Below the pieces are notes generated by a model that saw nothing but the letters and a program-made list of their open reading frames with translations, made no database searches and was not told where the DNA came from. DNA of 64,000 bases from Enterobacter cancerogenus (GTDB lineage Bacteria > Pseudomonadota > Gammaproteobacteria > Enterobacterales > Enterobacteriaceae). Of this stretch, positions 36,832-47,556 are shown piece after piece (the stretch's first letter is position 1; each line of letters opens with the position of its first letter). The stretch spans positions 124,001 through 188,000 of the forward strand of contig JRUP01000018.1 of assembly GCA_000773965.1 (NCBI GenBank), written 5' to 3'. A program made the translations under genes and the position numbers.

Positions 36832-36914
36832 GATTGCTCCTTGTATTATTGATAGCCCGCGCCAGACTGGCCACGGGCGTATGACTTTCTTGTCACTGAA
36901 ATAGGGCTAGCGCC

Positions 36915-37493
36915 TCAGGCAATGACCGGCATAAAAGCAGCGGCGGCCTGAATGTGCCGTTGATTAACGTGGTCAACCTGAGATTTTTTACTGGCGCGTG
37001 AGGGTGGGCTGCACAAACTGCAGGTAAAGGGTTTCTTGATGTTCTCGGTGATCACCACATATCCCCCCTGACAGATCCGGCACGCTTTACGGGAAATAAT
37101 GCCGCACTCAATAAAGCGAACTAACGTCCAGGCGCGCGTCAGACCTAATATGGGCTCCTCATGACTCTGGCCGTAACACTGTTCCAGATAGAGCCGATAC
37201 GTTTTCATCAACACGTTAATCGGCGGACCTTTTTCCGTCACTTGCAAATACAGGTAGATGTTATAAAACATCGACGAGTGAATATTCTGCTCCCACGACA
37301 TAAACCAATCTTCGGAGAAAGGCAGCATGCCTTTCGGCGGTGGACATCCACGTAACTCCTTATACAAGCGTAATAGTCGTCGTCGACTTAGAGATGTCTC
37401 AGCTTCTAAAACCTGCATACGTGCTCCGAGAGAGATCAACTCCATGGCGATTTGGACGTCATGCACTTCCTGCAATAAATTTCTTTCACACAT
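36915..37493 (-). CDS. flhC: flagellar master regulator subunit FlhC
   Basis: 192 residues, the same length as E. coli FlhC. FlhC binds DNA in the FlhD4C2 complex that activates class II flagellar promoters. The core LYKELRGCPPPKGMLPFSEDWFMSWEQN is highly conserved, and the C-terminal zinc site shows C-x2-C (CRIC) and C-x2-C (CSLC). ATG 37493 lies 10 nt after the flhD stop; upstream in-frame ATGs lie within flhD. Confidence 0.97.
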   Translation of the reverse strand: MCERNLLQEVHDVQIAMELISLGARMQVLEAETSLSRRRLLRLYKELRGCPPPKGMLPFSEDWFMSWEQNIHSSMFYNIYLYLQVTEKGPPINVLMKTYRLYLEQCYGQSHEEPILGLTRAWTLVRFIECGIISRKACRICQGGYVVITENIKKPFTCSLCSPPSRASKKSQVDHVNQRHIQAAAAFMPVIA

Positions 37494-37503
37494 TCTCGCC
37501 CCC

Positions 37504-37845
37504 TTAATCCACAGCCACAGGTTCTTTATTAAGTGAATTAAGCAAATCCGTCGACAAGATAATGCCGGTGTGAATTTTCTGCAGTGCCTCAATCCGCGAT
37601 TCTTTCGTGAGATTCTCAATCAAAACTTCATCATCAATGCGTAAGCGGCAAATAAATTGATTGGTCGAGGCCAGCTTCATCAATTGGGGTAACGTCAGCG
37701 CCTTCAAATTATCAGTGGTAGACTCCGATAATCCAAGGCGAAAACCTGCCGCAAATTTATCCTGTCGAATTAATTGTTTCGCCAGTAGAAGGTAAGATAA
37801 ATTCATATCGTGGATATGCTGAAGATACTCATCAAAGTCAGACAT
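37504..37845 (-). CDS. flhD: flagellar master regulator subunit FlhD
   Basis: 113 residues (E. coli 116-119). It matches FlhD over its length (HDMNLSYLLLAKQLI, LKALTLPQLMKLASTNQFICRL, LQKIHTGIILSTDLLNSLN). With FlhC it switches on the flagellar cascade. ATG 37845 (MSDFDEYLQH) aligns with the E. coli N-terminus and has AAGG upstream; ATG 37902 would add 19 residues. Confidence 0.96.
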   Translation of the reverse strand: MSDFDEYLQHIHDMNLSYLLLAKQLIRQDKFAAGFRLGLSESTTDNLKALTLPQLMKLASTNQFICRLRIDDEVLIENLTKESRIEALQKIHTGIILSTDLLNSLNKEPVAVD

Positions 37846-38156
37846 TGATAACACCTTATATTTATCGTGCAAAGCAGAGGTCATTAAGAGAGGAATATCC
37901 ATTCCCCATGTGATGCTGATAATCGTGTGGTCGTAGGGTGAACATTTTTGTGACTATCGATCATCCCAACAGCCGACGATTGAGCCGCATCCAGCAATGG
38001 AAAAATGATAGCCATCAGAAATTTCCGTAACAACACGTCAGAAAACCCTCACATAAAAAACCCAATTAACCACATGATTAACAAGGATAATAACATTATT
38101 AATTGTTATTAATTATCGACGATGTCCTTTTACAACTTTGCAGGTGCTGCATCACT
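37846..38156. other. flhDC upstream region
   Basis: 311 nt between fliA and flhD on the minus strand, AT-rich from 38040 to 38130. A long leader with regulator sites is expected here, as in other enterobacteria. I could not assign specific CRP, H-NS or RcsB sites with confidence. Confidence 0.4.
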
Positions 38157-38885
38157 TTAGATTGCTCCATCATAATCCATTCGACTACGCAAACGTTTTA
38201 TTGCCAGACTGTGAAGTTGACTCACTCGTGTTTCCGTAATGTCGAGAAGCAAAGCAATCTCGCGCATATTGAGATCATAGTGATAATAAAACTGTAAGAT
38301 GCGCTGCTCCCGCTCAGGAATATAACGTACGTAGTCAGCAATACGCTCAATTAAATCCTCCTGAATAGAGTGATGCAGGGGATTCAGTGATGCATGTTCT
38401 TCATCAGCTTGTTCCCAAAGATCGGCATAATGCTCTTGCAATTCATCCATGGAAAAAAGTTGGCTATTGTTATTATCTGCCAGCATCTGTTGAAAATCCC
38501 GCAGCGATACGCCCATTCGTTCGGCAATATCTCTTTCACTGGCACTGGCGCCCTGCTCCTGTTCAATTATCTGGATAACCGCAGATATCTCACGCGAATG
38601 AGTTCTGACCCGACGCGGCACCCAATCACGTTCTCGCAATTCATCGATTAACGCCCAGCGTACGCGTTGTGTAATCCAGGCGCTGAGCGTGACGCCTTTC
38701 TTCGCGTCATAACTGTCAACCGCAGCAATAAATCCTATCGCACCTGCCTGAATGAGATCATCGAACTCGACGCTAGCCGGTAATCTTTTTTGCAGGCGTA
38801 ACACTTCTTGCCGCACCAGATAATGGTAGGTTAGCCACAGCTCGTTTTTATCATTCAGACCGGATGCGGTATATAACCCATCCAT
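38157..38885 (-). CDS. fliA: flagellar sigma factor FliA (sigma-28)
   Basis: 242 residues. Region 2 (PASVEFDDLIQAGAIGFIAAVDSYD, TLSAWITQRVRWALIDELRERDWVPR) and region 4 (EREQRILQFYYHYDLNMREIALLLDITETRVSQLHSLAIKRLR) are clear. It directs class III flagellar promoters and is held by FlgM. ATG 38885 is chosen for its GGTGG site and LYTA-type N-terminus; ATG 38897 is possible. No fliZ follows. fliA sits next to flhDC here rather than near fliC. Confidence 0.96.
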   Translation of the reverse strand: MDGLYTASGLNDKNELWLTYHYLVRQEVLRLQKRLPASVEFDDLIQAGAIGFIAAVDSYDAKKGVTLSAWITQRVRWALIDELRERDWVPRRVRTHSREISAVIQIIEQEQGASASERDIAERMGVSLRDFQQMLADNNNSQLFSMDELQEHYADLWEQADEEHASLNPLHHSIQEDLIERIADYVRYIPEREQRILQFYYHYDLNMREIALLLDITETRVSQLHSLAIKRLRSRMDYDGAI

Positions 38886-39005
38886 ATTGCCACCCATCTG
38901 ATAGTCTTGATATTAATTATCAGCTGAGCGTTATTATTTATATAGCGCAATAAGGTCTTAGTACCTGGGCTATTTAATCTCTTTATTTCACTAATGAGTA
39001 ATACG

Positions 39006-40643
39006 TTAAAACGATTCCCACTGCGTATTCTCTTTTGCCGATATCAGATCCTGATGGCGGTTATTCACTTTATTGACCAAACGAGCCGGTTGTGCGGAGC
39101 CTTCATGACTTAACACAAACTGTGCCACCAGCTTCTCCAGCGCGTCGGACTGCGCTTCTAATCCACCCGCCGCCATCGCCGCTTCTTCCACCATCGCCGC
39201 GTTCTGTTGAGTCACCAGATCCATTTCGTTTACCGCCTGCGAAATCTGGTTGATACCGGTGCTCTGCTCATCTGACGCTGAGGTAATTTCCCCCATAATC
39301 TGCGTCACCTGCGCCACCGAGCTGACAATATCCTGCATCACAACGCAGGCCTGGTTCACCTGGCGCGATCCCGTATCCATATTGCTGACGCAGGTGTGGA
39401 TCAGCTGATTGATCTCTTTGGCTGCATCAGCGCTGCGCCTGGCGAGGTTACGCACCTCTTCAGCCACCACCGCGAAACCACGCCCCTGCTCACCAGCGCG
39501 TGCCGCTTCGACTGCGGCATTCAGCGCCAGGATATTGGTTTGATTAGCAATGCTGTCAATCACGCCGTTGATATCCGCGATTTGGCGCGAACTGACGGTG
39601 ATCTGCGCCATGATCTGCTCCAGACTTTGCATCACATTGCCGCCCTGCTGCGCATTGTCACTGGCACTGACCGCCAGCTGGCGCGCGGTGTGGGCGTTGT
39701 CGGCATTCTGCCGCACCGTGGTTTTGATCTCCTCCATACTGGCGGCGGTCTGCTGCAACGAGGCCGCCTGCTCTTCAGTGCGTGCCGACAGATCGCTGTT
39801 GCCCTGGGCGATTTCCTGCGCATTGGTATGAATGTGCTGCACACTCTCGCGAATACTGAGGATGGTGCCGGTCAGCGACATGCGCATCTGTTCCAATTCG
39901 CTCAACATAGTGCCGATTTCATTGGCGCTGCCGATCTCGACACGGCGGCTCAAATCACCTGCTGCCACACGCTTCAGCACCTCCACCGTGTCTTCCATAC
40001 GACGCACCAGCGTCTTGCGCAGCCAGATACGCACACTAATCAGTAAGAGTGCCGCCAGAACGGTAACGCTGATCCCAATCACCAGCATGGTGCGGTAATT
40101 GCTCGCCGCATGGCTGACATACTCCTGATTCTGCTTAAAATTAATCTGGTTGTAGCCCTCAATGCGTTGATTTAACGTAGTGCGCAACGCCAGTTCACTC
40201 TCCAGTGAACCGCGATAACTCTCCTGGCGCTGAAGCTGATCCAGCTTAACGTGCACCACGTCATACACGGCTTTAAAAGCGGTGTTCACCTCTTCGGCGA
40301 CTTTGGTTTCCTCTTCGCTGTTAAAAGGTGAACTCATAAACTGCTGCATATCTTCTTCAGCGCTTTTCAGGATCAGCGCCGTGGTTTGCAGCAGTGTTGG
40401 CGAGGCCGTTTCTCCCTGCGCCTGCAGCAGCATAATGCCGTTGGTGTTAGCCAGTGCTGCACTGATGTTATAGGCAGCATCGCGCATCTGATTATTGCTG
40501 TACGAAGCGATCTGTATTTTATTAAAGTTCTCGTTATTGGAATAAGCGTTAAATAACGAAAAAGTGACGGTAGAAAAGAGGACGACAGCAAATAACAAAA
40601 CAATCAGACTGACCGCAGTGTAGATTTTTATTTTATTAAACAT
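39006..40643 (-). CDS. methyl-accepting chemotaxis protein, Tar/Tsr-like
   Basis: 545 residues. One membrane segment (about 7-29), a periplasmic four-helix TarH-like ligand domain (about 30-185), a second membrane segment (about 187-208), HAMP (about 209-262) and the methylation/signalling coiled coil follow in order. The hairpin tip SIANQTNILALNAAVEAARAGEQGRGFAVVAEEVR is invariant. The C-terminus ends QWESF, a variant of the NWETF pentapeptide that tethers CheR and CheB. The ligand is unknown. It lies directly after flgL, which is unusual. Confidence 0.95.
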   Translation of the reverse strand: MFNKIKIYTAVSLIVLLFAVVLFSTVTFSLFNAYSNNENFNKIQIASYSNNQMRDAAYNISAALANTNGIMLLQAQGETASPTLLQTTALILKSAEEDMQQFMSSPFNSEEETKVAEEVNTAFKAVYDVVHVKLDQLQRQESYRGSLESELALRTTLNQRIEGYNQINFKQNQEYVSHAASNYRTMLVIGISVTVLAALLLISVRIWLRKTLVRRMEDTVEVLKRVAAGDLSRRVEIGSANEIGTMLSELEQMRMSLTGTILSIRESVQHIHTNAQEIAQGNSDLSARTEEQAASLQQTAASMEEIKTTVRQNADNAHTARQLAVSASDNAQQGGNVMQSLEQIMAQITVSSRQIADINGVIDSIANQTNILALNAAVEAARAGEQGRGFAVVAEEVRNLARRSADAAKEINQLIHTCVSNMDTGSRQVNQACVVMQDIVSSVAQVTQIMGEITSASDEQSTGINQISQAVNEMDLVTQQNAAMVEEAAMAAGGLEAQSDALEKLVAQFVLSHEGSAQPARLVNKVNNRHQDLISAKENTQWESF

Positions 40644-40693
40644 AGGATTTACTCTCGCGCTACACGATGATATTGAGAATCAGAAAGGTAAAT

Positions 40694-41590
40694 TTATAAT
40701 TTATTGAACAAGTTCATTTTTTGCATCGACTGAAAGACCATCATCGACGCATTTAACGCATATTCAGACATCTTAGAATCCATAATTAACGATGTCATGA
40801 TGCCGTAATCTGCGCCAATCGCATTTTGTACTTTGACGATGGTGTCATTGATCAAACTCTCACCGCTTAAATCGAGGCTATCAAGTTGCTGCAGATGGGT
40901 GCCCAGTTCAGCCTGCGCTTTGCCCAGTCGATCCATGCCTTTGTCGACCGCCTGGCTGGCGGCGCTCAGGGCTTTCTCCAGTTCGTCTCTGTCGATAGGA
41001 TCACGGCTCAACTCCGCTACCGCCTTATCCAGATCGGCAAAGATGTCGCCAAATACCGCATCACCCAACCGGCTAACTGACATGCCGGTGCCATCTGCCA
41101 CGGTTTGATGGCGTGCTTCGCTGCCACCCTGATAGTTGCCTGCTGCATCAAAGGGTGCAGTATCACTATGATAACCTGAGAAAATATAGCGTCCCTGACT
41201 GTCGCGGGTATTAGCAAGATCGAATAAGGTGCCGCGAATGCCGGATAACTCTTTCCCCAGCGCAGCGCGGTCTTCTGCGGAATAGGTATCGCTTTTCGCC
41301 GCGATGATTTTCTCCGTCAGGCTGGTAGTGATGATACTGCCGACGCTGCTGAGAATACTCTCCTCGTGCTCCATGGCACTGCGCGCGGCGGATCGCACGC
41401 TGCGGTACAGCTCCAGTTTTGCCAGCGCGTCCTGGTTTTTTACCGCGTCGGTGGCACCTTGCGGATCGTCTGATGCGCGTAACAGTGATTTACCTGCCGA
41501 GAGGCGCAAGTAAATATTGTTATTCTCACTCACACGCTGCGACATACTTTCCGCATTCTGTTTGAACATATATAAAGTGCTTAATCGCAT
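40694..41590 (-). CDS. flgL: flagellar hook-filament junction protein FlgL
   Basis: 298 residues forming, with FlgK, the junction between hook and filament. The flagellin-like N-terminus (MRLSTLYMFKQNAESM) and C-terminal helix (MTSLIMDSKMSEYALNASMMVFQSMQKM) are visible. It ends the flg operon and starts 11 nt after flgK. Confidence 0.95.
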   Translation of the reverse strand: MRLSTLYMFKQNAESMSQRVSENNNIYLRLSAGKSLLRASDDPQGATDAVKNQDALAKLELYRSVRSAARSAMEHEESILSSVGSIITTSLTEKIIAAKSDTYSAEDRAALGKELSGIRGTLFDLANTRDSQGRYIFSGYHSDTAPFDAAGNYQGGSEARHQTVADGTGMSVSRLGDAVFGDIFADLDKAVAELSRDPIDRDELEKALSAASQAVDKGMDRLGKAQAELGTHLQQLDSLDLSGESLINDTIVKVQNAIGADYGIMTSLIMDSKMSEYALNASMMVFQSMQKMNLFNKL

Positions 41591-41601
41591 CGCTGACTCC
41601 T

Positions 41602-43236
41602 TTATTTAATCGATAGCAGCGTGTCAAATAACGTGGTGGCGGTTTGCAATATTTGACTGTTGGCCTGGTAGTACTGCATAAACATCTGCATATTCACCAT
41701 CTCTTCATTCATATCCACGCCGCTCAGCGACTGTTTGGTGTTGAATTTGTCATCGAGATCTATTTTGGCCGATTCCAGTCCGGAATTAACCGCGCGCGCA
41801 TTGGAGCCGATGGTGCCAACCAGTTGGGTATAGGCATCGGTGAGCGTATTTTTGCCGATCAGTTTTTCATCCTGAATTTTCAGCATCAGTTCCAGATTTT
41901 TGTTATTGGAACTGCCGCCAGCAGGATCATCAGAGGCGGCAAACTTGCTGGCGCTGTCCAGTGCTCGGCCAATCCCTTCAGCAGCACCGGCCATCGGATT
42001 GAGGCTAAAGCTGTCGCCCGCATTCACGCCAGCAGGTAGCTCGATTTCCACGCCGTCAAATGACAGCACGCCGCCCGTCACCGTCGCCGGAACTGTGCGA
42101 CCATCCGCACCGGTGACATGCCAGTCCGTGCCATCTAAGCTGACGTTATAATCTTCGGCATTCACCGCTTTGTAGTCGGTAACGCGGATGGAATCGAGCC
42201 GGCCACTGCCGGTGTTTTGGCTATTAGCGAGGGCTTTGATCTCCGGCAGCGAGAACAGATCCTGACCGGGATTGCCGTCCGCATCAAAGCCCGCATGGTG
42301 CTGCTCGTTTAAGCGGCTCGCCATCATAAAAGCGATCTGATTCAGCTCATTGCGCGCCACCGCCAGATCTTCATTACGGAATTTAAATAATCCGGCGAGA
42401 CGGCCTTTGGTGACGCTGGTTTCACTCAGGGGCTCAGGCTTGCCATTGTGACCCACATAGGAGACCACGGTTTTATTGGGATCGCTGGCGGACGGCGAGG
42501 TTTGTAACTTATAGGCGCGATCGCCGGCGATAAGGGGGCGCCCATCAGGCAGTGTCACATCCACACGGCCCGAGGCTTTGTCTTCAGTGATCTCTACACC
42601 CAGCTGTTCGCTGAGCTTTTCCAGCAAGCCATCGCGTTGGTCCAGCAGATCAGCGGGGGGATTACCGCCCTGCGTCTGCACTCGCTCCAGCTGTTTATTG
42701 ATATTGGCTAACTGGTCGCTGTAGCTGTTGATGTCCTTCACGCTCTGCTCAATATGCGTGTTGGTGCTTTTCTCCAGTCCAGTGAGTTTTTTACCGCTGT
42801 CGTTAAAGCGCTGCGTTAATACACCCAGCGCACTAAATAGTGCGGAACGCGCTGGCCCATCAGAAGCATCACCGCTCAGCGTGGCCATGGCCTTGAACAG
42901 ATTGTTGAGCGAAACCGAGACGTTGTCGGATTCGTCGCCGAGCATATTGTCGATTTCAGACAGTTGCTCCTGTCGCCCCTTCAGCCCGGCCCAGTTGCTG
43001 ATAGAGCTGCGCAGTTGTGAATTGGCAAAAGCGTCATAAGCGCGATCGACGCCATTCACCTGGGCACCGTAACCAAAAAAGCCCAGCGAGGTGTTCATGC
43101 CGCCTGATTCACCAATCAAAATATTGCGGCGGCTGTAGTTGTCGGACATGCCGTTAGTCAGATTACTGCCCACCACACTCAGGGCCGCCTGACCGGTGCT
43201 TAAACCACTTCGGGCTAAATTAAACAGGTTGTTCAT
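41602..43236 (-). CDS. flgK: flagellar hook-filament junction protein FlgK
   Basis: 544 residues (E. coli 547). The N-terminal rod-hook domain (NLFNLARSGLSTGQAALSVVGSNL) and the C-terminal domain (SLSGVDMNEEMVNMQMFMQYYQANSQILQTA) are conserved, with a variable middle. The 74-nt gap from flgJ leaves room for the additional FliA-dependent promoter known for flgKL. Confidence 0.96.
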   Translation of the reverse strand: MNNLFNLARSGLSTGQAALSVVGSNLTNGMSDNYSRRNILIGESGGMNTSLGFFGYGAQVNGVDRAYDAFANSQLRSSISNWAGLKGRQEQLSEIDNMLGDESDNVSVSLNNLFKAMATLSGDASDGPARSALFSALGVLTQRFNDSGKKLTGLEKSTNTHIEQSVKDINSYSDQLANINKQLERVQTQGGNPPADLLDQRDGLLEKLSEQLGVEITEDKASGRVDVTLPDGRPLIAGDRAYKLQTSPSASDPNKTVVSYVGHNGKPEPLSETSVTKGRLAGLFKFRNEDLAVARNELNQIAFMMASRLNEQHHAGFDADGNPGQDLFSLPEIKALANSQNTGSGRLDSIRVTDYKAVNAEDYNVSLDGTDWHVTGADGRTVPATVTGGVLSFDGVEIELPAGVNAGDSFSLNPMAGAAEGIGRALDSASKFAASDDPAGGSSNNKNLELMLKIQDEKLIGKNTLTDAYTQLVGTIGSNARAVNSGLESAKIDLDDKFNTKQSLSGVDMNEEMVNMQMFMQYYQANSQILQTATTLFDTLLSIK

Positions 43237-43310
43237 CGCTATTCACCGCTTGTCTTAGGGGTTGCTCTCTACCTTTCATCGGTGATTCGCCGATTCTCTA
43301 AAACACCGGA

Positions 43311-44189
43311 TTAAAATATTTTCGTCAGATCACTTTGATAGGCGGCAGCAGGTTGTTGCAGCGTGGTCTTAACCTTATTAATCAGCGAGATAAGCTTCTG
43401 CGCATAAGCGGGATCGGTGGCATAGCCGCTGGATTGCAGGGCGCTAGCACCCTGCTCCGCTGAGGTGGCGCGCACCACTGACTGGTAGCGCGCGTTGTGG
43501 CTTAACAGCGCGGCATAATCGCCCAGCCCCTGCTCGTAAGAGTCATAGACGCGAAATACCGCTTTTACCTGCTTTTTCACGCCATTGATGTATTCGCTGG
43601 TGGTAATTTCACTGGTTTTTCCCCGCCAGCCCGCGCTGGCTTTGATGCCAAACAGGTTATGACTCGGGGAACCATCGGCGGCCGGAATTTCGCGCTGGCC
43701 CCAACCCGACTCCAGTGCCGCCTGCGCCACGATCAAATGCGCATGCAGGCCGGTTTGCTGCGCCACCCGCTGCGCAGCAGGCAGTAAGCGTGCGATAAAG
43801 GGATGCGTGCTTTCAGTCTGAGGAGAAAAGGCCAGCGGTGCGGGTAAGCGCAGCGGAACACTGGCGCGGCGTGACGGCGGGATCGGGGAGCGCATATCGC
43901 CATCACCTGATTGCCGTACAATCATTTCGGCAAATCCCAATTGGCCACTGCGGGCGATTTCCTGCGCCACCTGCTGATCGTGCATCGCAGTAAACATGTC
44001 GGAAGCCGCGCTGTGCATTAGCTCATCTTTGAAGGTGGCATCGCGCATGCTCTTCATCATCATCTGCACAAAAATGCTTTCCATCTGCTGCGCAGCAGCC
44101 TGCAGCGCTTCAGGTGAGGAGCGCTTTGCTTCGCGCTTGAGCACATCCAGCGAACGCAGATCAAATGCCGGACGATCGGCGATCATCAT
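43311..44189 (-). CDS. flgJ: flagellar rod assembly protein/muramidase FlgJ
   Basis: 292 residues. The N-terminal half is the rod-capping domain ([20 protein letters not shown]). The C-terminal half (about 135-285) is a glucosaminidase-like domain ([22 protein letters not shown]), so this is the bifunctional form that cuts peptidoglycan for rod passage. Its start overlaps the flgI stop by 4 nt. Confidence 0.95.
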   Translation of the reverse strand: MMIADRPAFDLRSLDVLKREAKRSSPEALQAAAQQMESIFVQMMMKSMRDATFKDELMHSAASDMFTAMHDQQVAQEIARSGQLGFAEMIVRQSGDGDMRSPIPPSRRASVPLRLPAPLAFSPQTESTHPFIARLLPAAQRVAQQTGLHAHLIVAQAALESGWGQREIPAADGSPSHNLFGIKASAGWRGKTSEITTSEYINGVKKQVKAVFRVYDSYEQGLGDYAALLSHNARYQSVVRATSAEQGASALQSSGYATDPAYAQKLISLINKVKTTLQQPAAAYQSDLTKIF

Positions 44190-45295
44190 TCGATCTCCAG
44201 ACGCGCGCGCAGGCAGCCCGCATTTTTCATCGCCTGCAGTATCGCCATCAACTCATTCGGCGTAGCGCCTAAGGTATTTAACGCTCGCACCACATTGTTA
44301 AGATCGGTGCTGCTGCGTACATTTTGCAGCGCACCGCCGCTATCACGCACCGAGATATCCGTTTGCGGCGTCACCACCGTTTCACCGCCGGCAAACGGCG
44401 TGTTGGGTTGGCTGACCACATTACTTTGCGCCACTTCCACCGACAGCGATCCATGCGCCACCGCGCAGCTCTCCAGCGTAACGTGGCGATTGATCACCAC
44501 CGATCCGGTACGCGAGTTGACCACCACTCTGGCATCCTGCACCGCCACGCGTAGCGGGATGTTCTCGATATTGGCGAGAAATCGCACGCGTGAAGGGCCA
44601 TCAGCGGGCGCAAACAGGCGCACCGTGCGCGCATCTTCCGCGATGGCCGCCCCTCCGCTGTAACGCTGATTGATGGCATCGCTGATCTGCTGCGCCAGCG
44701 AGAAATCGGAGTGATTCAGCTGCAATCGCACCACGCTCTGCTGAGCGAAATCATTCGGCACTTCACGTTCAACGGTGGCGCCCGCACTGATTCGGCCGCC
44801 ATTCAGTTGATTGACTTGCACGCGGCTGCCGCCTGCCTGCGCACCTGCGCCGGAGATCAGCACGTTGCCCTGCGCCATGGCGTAGATTTGGTTGTCGGCG
44901 GCCTTCAGGGGCGTCATCAGCAAGGTGCCACCGCGCAAGCTTTTGGCGTTGCCCAGTGAAGAGACTAAAATATCCAGTTTTTCACCGGGTCGCGCAAACG
45001 GCGGCAGCTCCGCGGTCACCATTACCGCCGCAATATTTTTGAGCTGCATATTGGTGCCAGGCGGCACAGTAATACCGAGCTGCGACAGCATGTTTGTCAG
45101 GCTTTGCCCGGTAAAGGGTGCCTGCATGGTTTGATCGCCGGTGCCATCCAGCCCCACCACCAGTCCATAGCCCATCAGCGCGTTAGAACGTACGCCCTGC
45201 ACGGTGACCAGATCGCGGATACGTTCGGCCTGTGCGGCGGGCAGCACGCTAACTAACAGCAGGCTGACAATACAAACAACAAAGGCTCTGTTCAT
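44186..45295 (-). CDS. flgI: flagellar P-ring protein FlgI
   Basis: 369 residues with a signal peptide (about 1-22, ending AQA), exported by Sec to build the P ring in the peptidoglycan. The conserved start of the mature protein ([31 protein letters not shown]) is clear. ATG 45295 is 7 nt after flgH; earlier in-frame ATGs lie within flgH. Confidence 0.96.
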   Translation of the reverse strand: MNRAFVVCIVSLLLVSVLPAAQAERIRDLVTVQGVRSNALMGYGLVVGLDGTGDQTMQAPFTGQSLTNMLSQLGITVPPGTNMQLKNIAAVMVTAELPPFARPGEKLDILVSSLGNAKSLRGGTLLMTPLKAADNQIYAMAQGNVLISGAGAQAGGSRVQVNQLNGGRISAGATVEREVPNDFAQQSVVRLQLNHSDFSLAQQISDAINQRYSGGAAIAEDARTVRLFAPADGPSRVRFLANIENIPLRVAVQDARVVVNSRTGSVVINRHVTLESCAVAHGSLSVEVAQSNVVSQPNTPFAGGETVVTPQTDISVRDSGGALQNVRSSTDLNNVVRALNTLGATPNELMAILQAMKNAGCLRARLEIE

Positions 45296-45302
45296 GGTGA
45301 TC

Positions 45303-45983
45303 TCAGAAAGGTGAAAGGTTGAGAAACAGGCGTTGCAGCCAACCCATGGTCTGGGCTTCATTGATATAGCCATCACCGACATATTCGATACGCGCATCCG
45401 CCACCTGCGTGGACGGCACAGTGTTGCTGCCGCTGATGGTGCGTGGGTTCACCACGCCGGAGAAACGAATAAATTCAGTCCCCTGATTGATGGCGATTTG
45501 CTTTTCGCCCACCACGCCAAGATTGCCGTTGGGCAGCAGTTGATTCACCGTGACGGTAATGGTGCCGGTGAAGGTATTACGCGCCGCCGCACCGCCTTTG
45601 CCGCTGAAATCGTTCTTGCCTTTGGCATCCAGATCCCACTTGCCGTCACCCAGCCAGCGATTGAGTTTGTCCGGCACCGACAGCAGCTCCATGCCCGCCG
45701 AACCATTACGATTGGCGTTGGCCGAGGCACTTTTGCTGGCGCTGACGTTTTCCTGCAATAGGATAGTTAAGGTGTCACCCACGTTGCGCGGGCGCCGATC
45801 CTCGAACAGCGGCTGATAGCCGTAATTCATGCCCTGCCCCGCCATGAACAGCGAACCGCCGCTGGCGAACGTTGCCATCGGTAACGGAGCGGCCGAAGTC
45901 GGCCCCGCTACCAACGGCTGCTGTAAAATATGTGCACAGCCGCTCGCCAGCAGCGCGGCACTCACTATCACCACACGTCGCAT
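45303..45983 (-). CDS. flgH: flagellar L-ring lipoprotein FlgH
   Basis: 226 residues with a lipoprotein signal (LLASGC), forming the outer-membrane L ring. It matches E. coli FlgH strongly ([47 protein letters not shown]). ATG 45983 with AGGA 7 nt upstream is preferred to a GTG at 46004. Confidence 0.96.
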   Translation of the reverse strand: MRRVVIVSAALLASGCAHILQQPLVAGPTSAAPLPMATFASGGSLFMAGQGMNYGYQPLFEDRRPRNVGDTLTILLQENVSASKSASANANRNGSAGMELLSVPDKLNRWLGDGKWDLDAKGKNDFSGKGGAAARNTFTGTITVTVNQLLPNGNLGVVGEKQIAINQGTEFIRFSGVVNPRTISGSNTVPSTQVADARIEYVGDGYINEAQTMGWLQRLFLNLSPF

Positions 45984-46003
45984 GTTGATTCCTGTGTTGA
46001 GCA

Positions 46004-46786
46004 CTACAGCTGCGTGAGGCGTTGCAGCATCTGGTCAGAAGCCGATACTGCTTTGCTGTTGATCTCATACGCGCGCTGCACCTGGATCATGGTGACCAAC
46101 TCTTCCGCGACGTTGACGTTGGAGGTCTCAACGTACTTTTGCTTCAGCGAACCGGCATCTTCCATGCCCGGATTCAGCTCGTTCGGTGCGCCCGATGACT
46201 GGGTTTCGCGATAGAGGTTGCCGCCCACGCTTTCCAGCCCGGCTTCGTTGATAAAGGTCGCCAGCGTCAGTTGACCGATTTGCTGTGGCTGCGCCTGACC
46301 GGGCTGCGTCACGCTGACGATGCCGTCATTGCTGATTGACAGAGATTTCGCATCCGGCGGGATCACAATCCCCGGCTGCACCGGATGCCCCTCCGCATTC
46401 ACCAACTCACCGTTCTCGTTTTTATCGAAGTGCCCATCGCGGGTATACGCGGTGCTGCCATCGGGCATTTGCAGCTGGAAAAACCCTTTGCCCTCAATGG
46501 CGACATCGGTTTCATTGCCGGTTTCGTTATAGCCGCCCTGGGTGTGGATCCGCTGCGTCGAGACCGGACGCACGCCGGTGCCCAACTGCAAACCGCTGGG
46601 CAGCGTGCTCTGTTCCGAGGCCTGCGCACCCGGCTGACGCAAGGTTTGATACAGCAGATCCTGGAACACCGCGCGCTGGCGCTTGAAGCCGTTGGTGTTA
46701 ACGTTGGCGAGATTGTTGGAAATGACATCCATATTGGTCTGCTGCGCTTCCAGACCGGTTTTTGCAATCCATAACGATCGGATCAT
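46004..46786 (-). CDS. flgG: flagellar distal rod protein FlgG
   Basis: 260 residues, the usual FlgG length. The N-terminal signature ([32 protein letters not shown]) and C-terminal helix ([33 protein letters not shown]) are present. It forms the distal rod. Confidence 0.97.
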   Translation of the reverse strand: MIRSLWIAKTGLEAQQTNMDVISNNLANVNTNGFKRQRAVFQDLLYQTLRQPGAQASEQSTLPSGLQLGTGVRPVSTQRIHTQGGYNETGNETDVAIEGKGFFQLQMPDGSTAYTRDGHFDKNENGELVNAEGHPVQPGIVIPPDAKSLSISNDGIVSVTQPGQAQPQQIGQLTLATFINEAGLESVGGNLYRETQSSGAPNELNPGMEDAGSLKQKYVETSNVNVAEELVTMIQVQRAYEINSKAVSASDQMLQRLTQL

Positions 46787-46807
46787 TGAGATCTCCCTGG
46801 CAGGCGC

Positions 46808-47545
46808 TTAGCCCACGCTTAATAACTGATTGGCTTTCTGCGCGTTTTCATCAGCGCTGCGGATCACTTTCATGTTCATGTCGAAACCGCGCGAGTTGGC
46901 GATCATCTCGGCCATGGTGTGCACCGGGCTGACATTACTGCCCTCCAGCGCTTCCGGACTGAGACGCAGCGTCTCATCCTGCGCCAGCGCATTCCCGGTT
47001 GCGGCACGGAACAGGCCATCATCGCCATGCCGCAACTCGCTCATGTGCGCACTGACCAGCTTGATGCGACCGACCGGCACCACCGCGGTGGCATCATTGC
47101 CTGCACCCAGCGCGGAAATCGTGCCATCGGCGGCCACGGTGACGTGCGATTGCGGTGGCACCGTCAGCGCCGCGCCATCGCCCATCAGCGGCCTGCCGTT
47201 GATGCGCAAGCCCCCTTCGTTATCGACGTCAATGTTGCCGTTGCGGGTGTAACCCTCGCTGCCATCCTCTAACGCCACGCTAAGCCAGGCGTTTTGCGGC
47301 AGCGCCACGTCGAGAGTGCGTCCGGTGTGGGTAATCGGCCCCATGCTGCTGTCATGCATCGGGGTCGAAGCCGCCACCAGCGCACGCGTGGGCAGACTGT
47401 CACCGTTGACTGGTACGGCGCGAAAGGCTGCCAGCTGAGCGCGAAAGCCAGCGGTGGAACTGTTTGCCAGATTGTTGGAGGTCACGGCCTGGCGGTTTAA
47501 CGCCGCCTCCGCGGCCGTCATGGCGGTATAAATGGCGCGATCCAT
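46808..47545 (-). CDS. flgF: flagellar proximal rod protein FlgF
   Basis: 245 residues (E. coli 251). The rod-protein N-terminus (DRAIYTAMTAAEAALNRQAVTSNNLANSSTAGF) and C-terminal helix (MAEMIANSRGFDMNMKVIRSADENAQKANQLL) are conserved. Part of the flgBCDEFG rod/hook block. Confidence 0.96.
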   Translation of the reverse strand: MDRAIYTAMTAAEAALNRQAVTSNNLANSSTAGFRAQLAAFRAVPVNGDSLPTRALVAASTPMHDSSMGPITHTGRTLDVALPQNAWLSVALEDGSEGYTRNGNIDVDNEGGLRINGRPLMGDGAALTVPPQSHVTVAADGTISALGAGNDATAVVPVGRIKLVSAHMSELRHGDDGLFRAATGNALAQDETLRLSPEALEGSNVSPVHTMAEMIANSRGFDMNMKVIRSADENAQKANQLLSVG

Positions 47546-47556
47546 CGTCGATGTCC

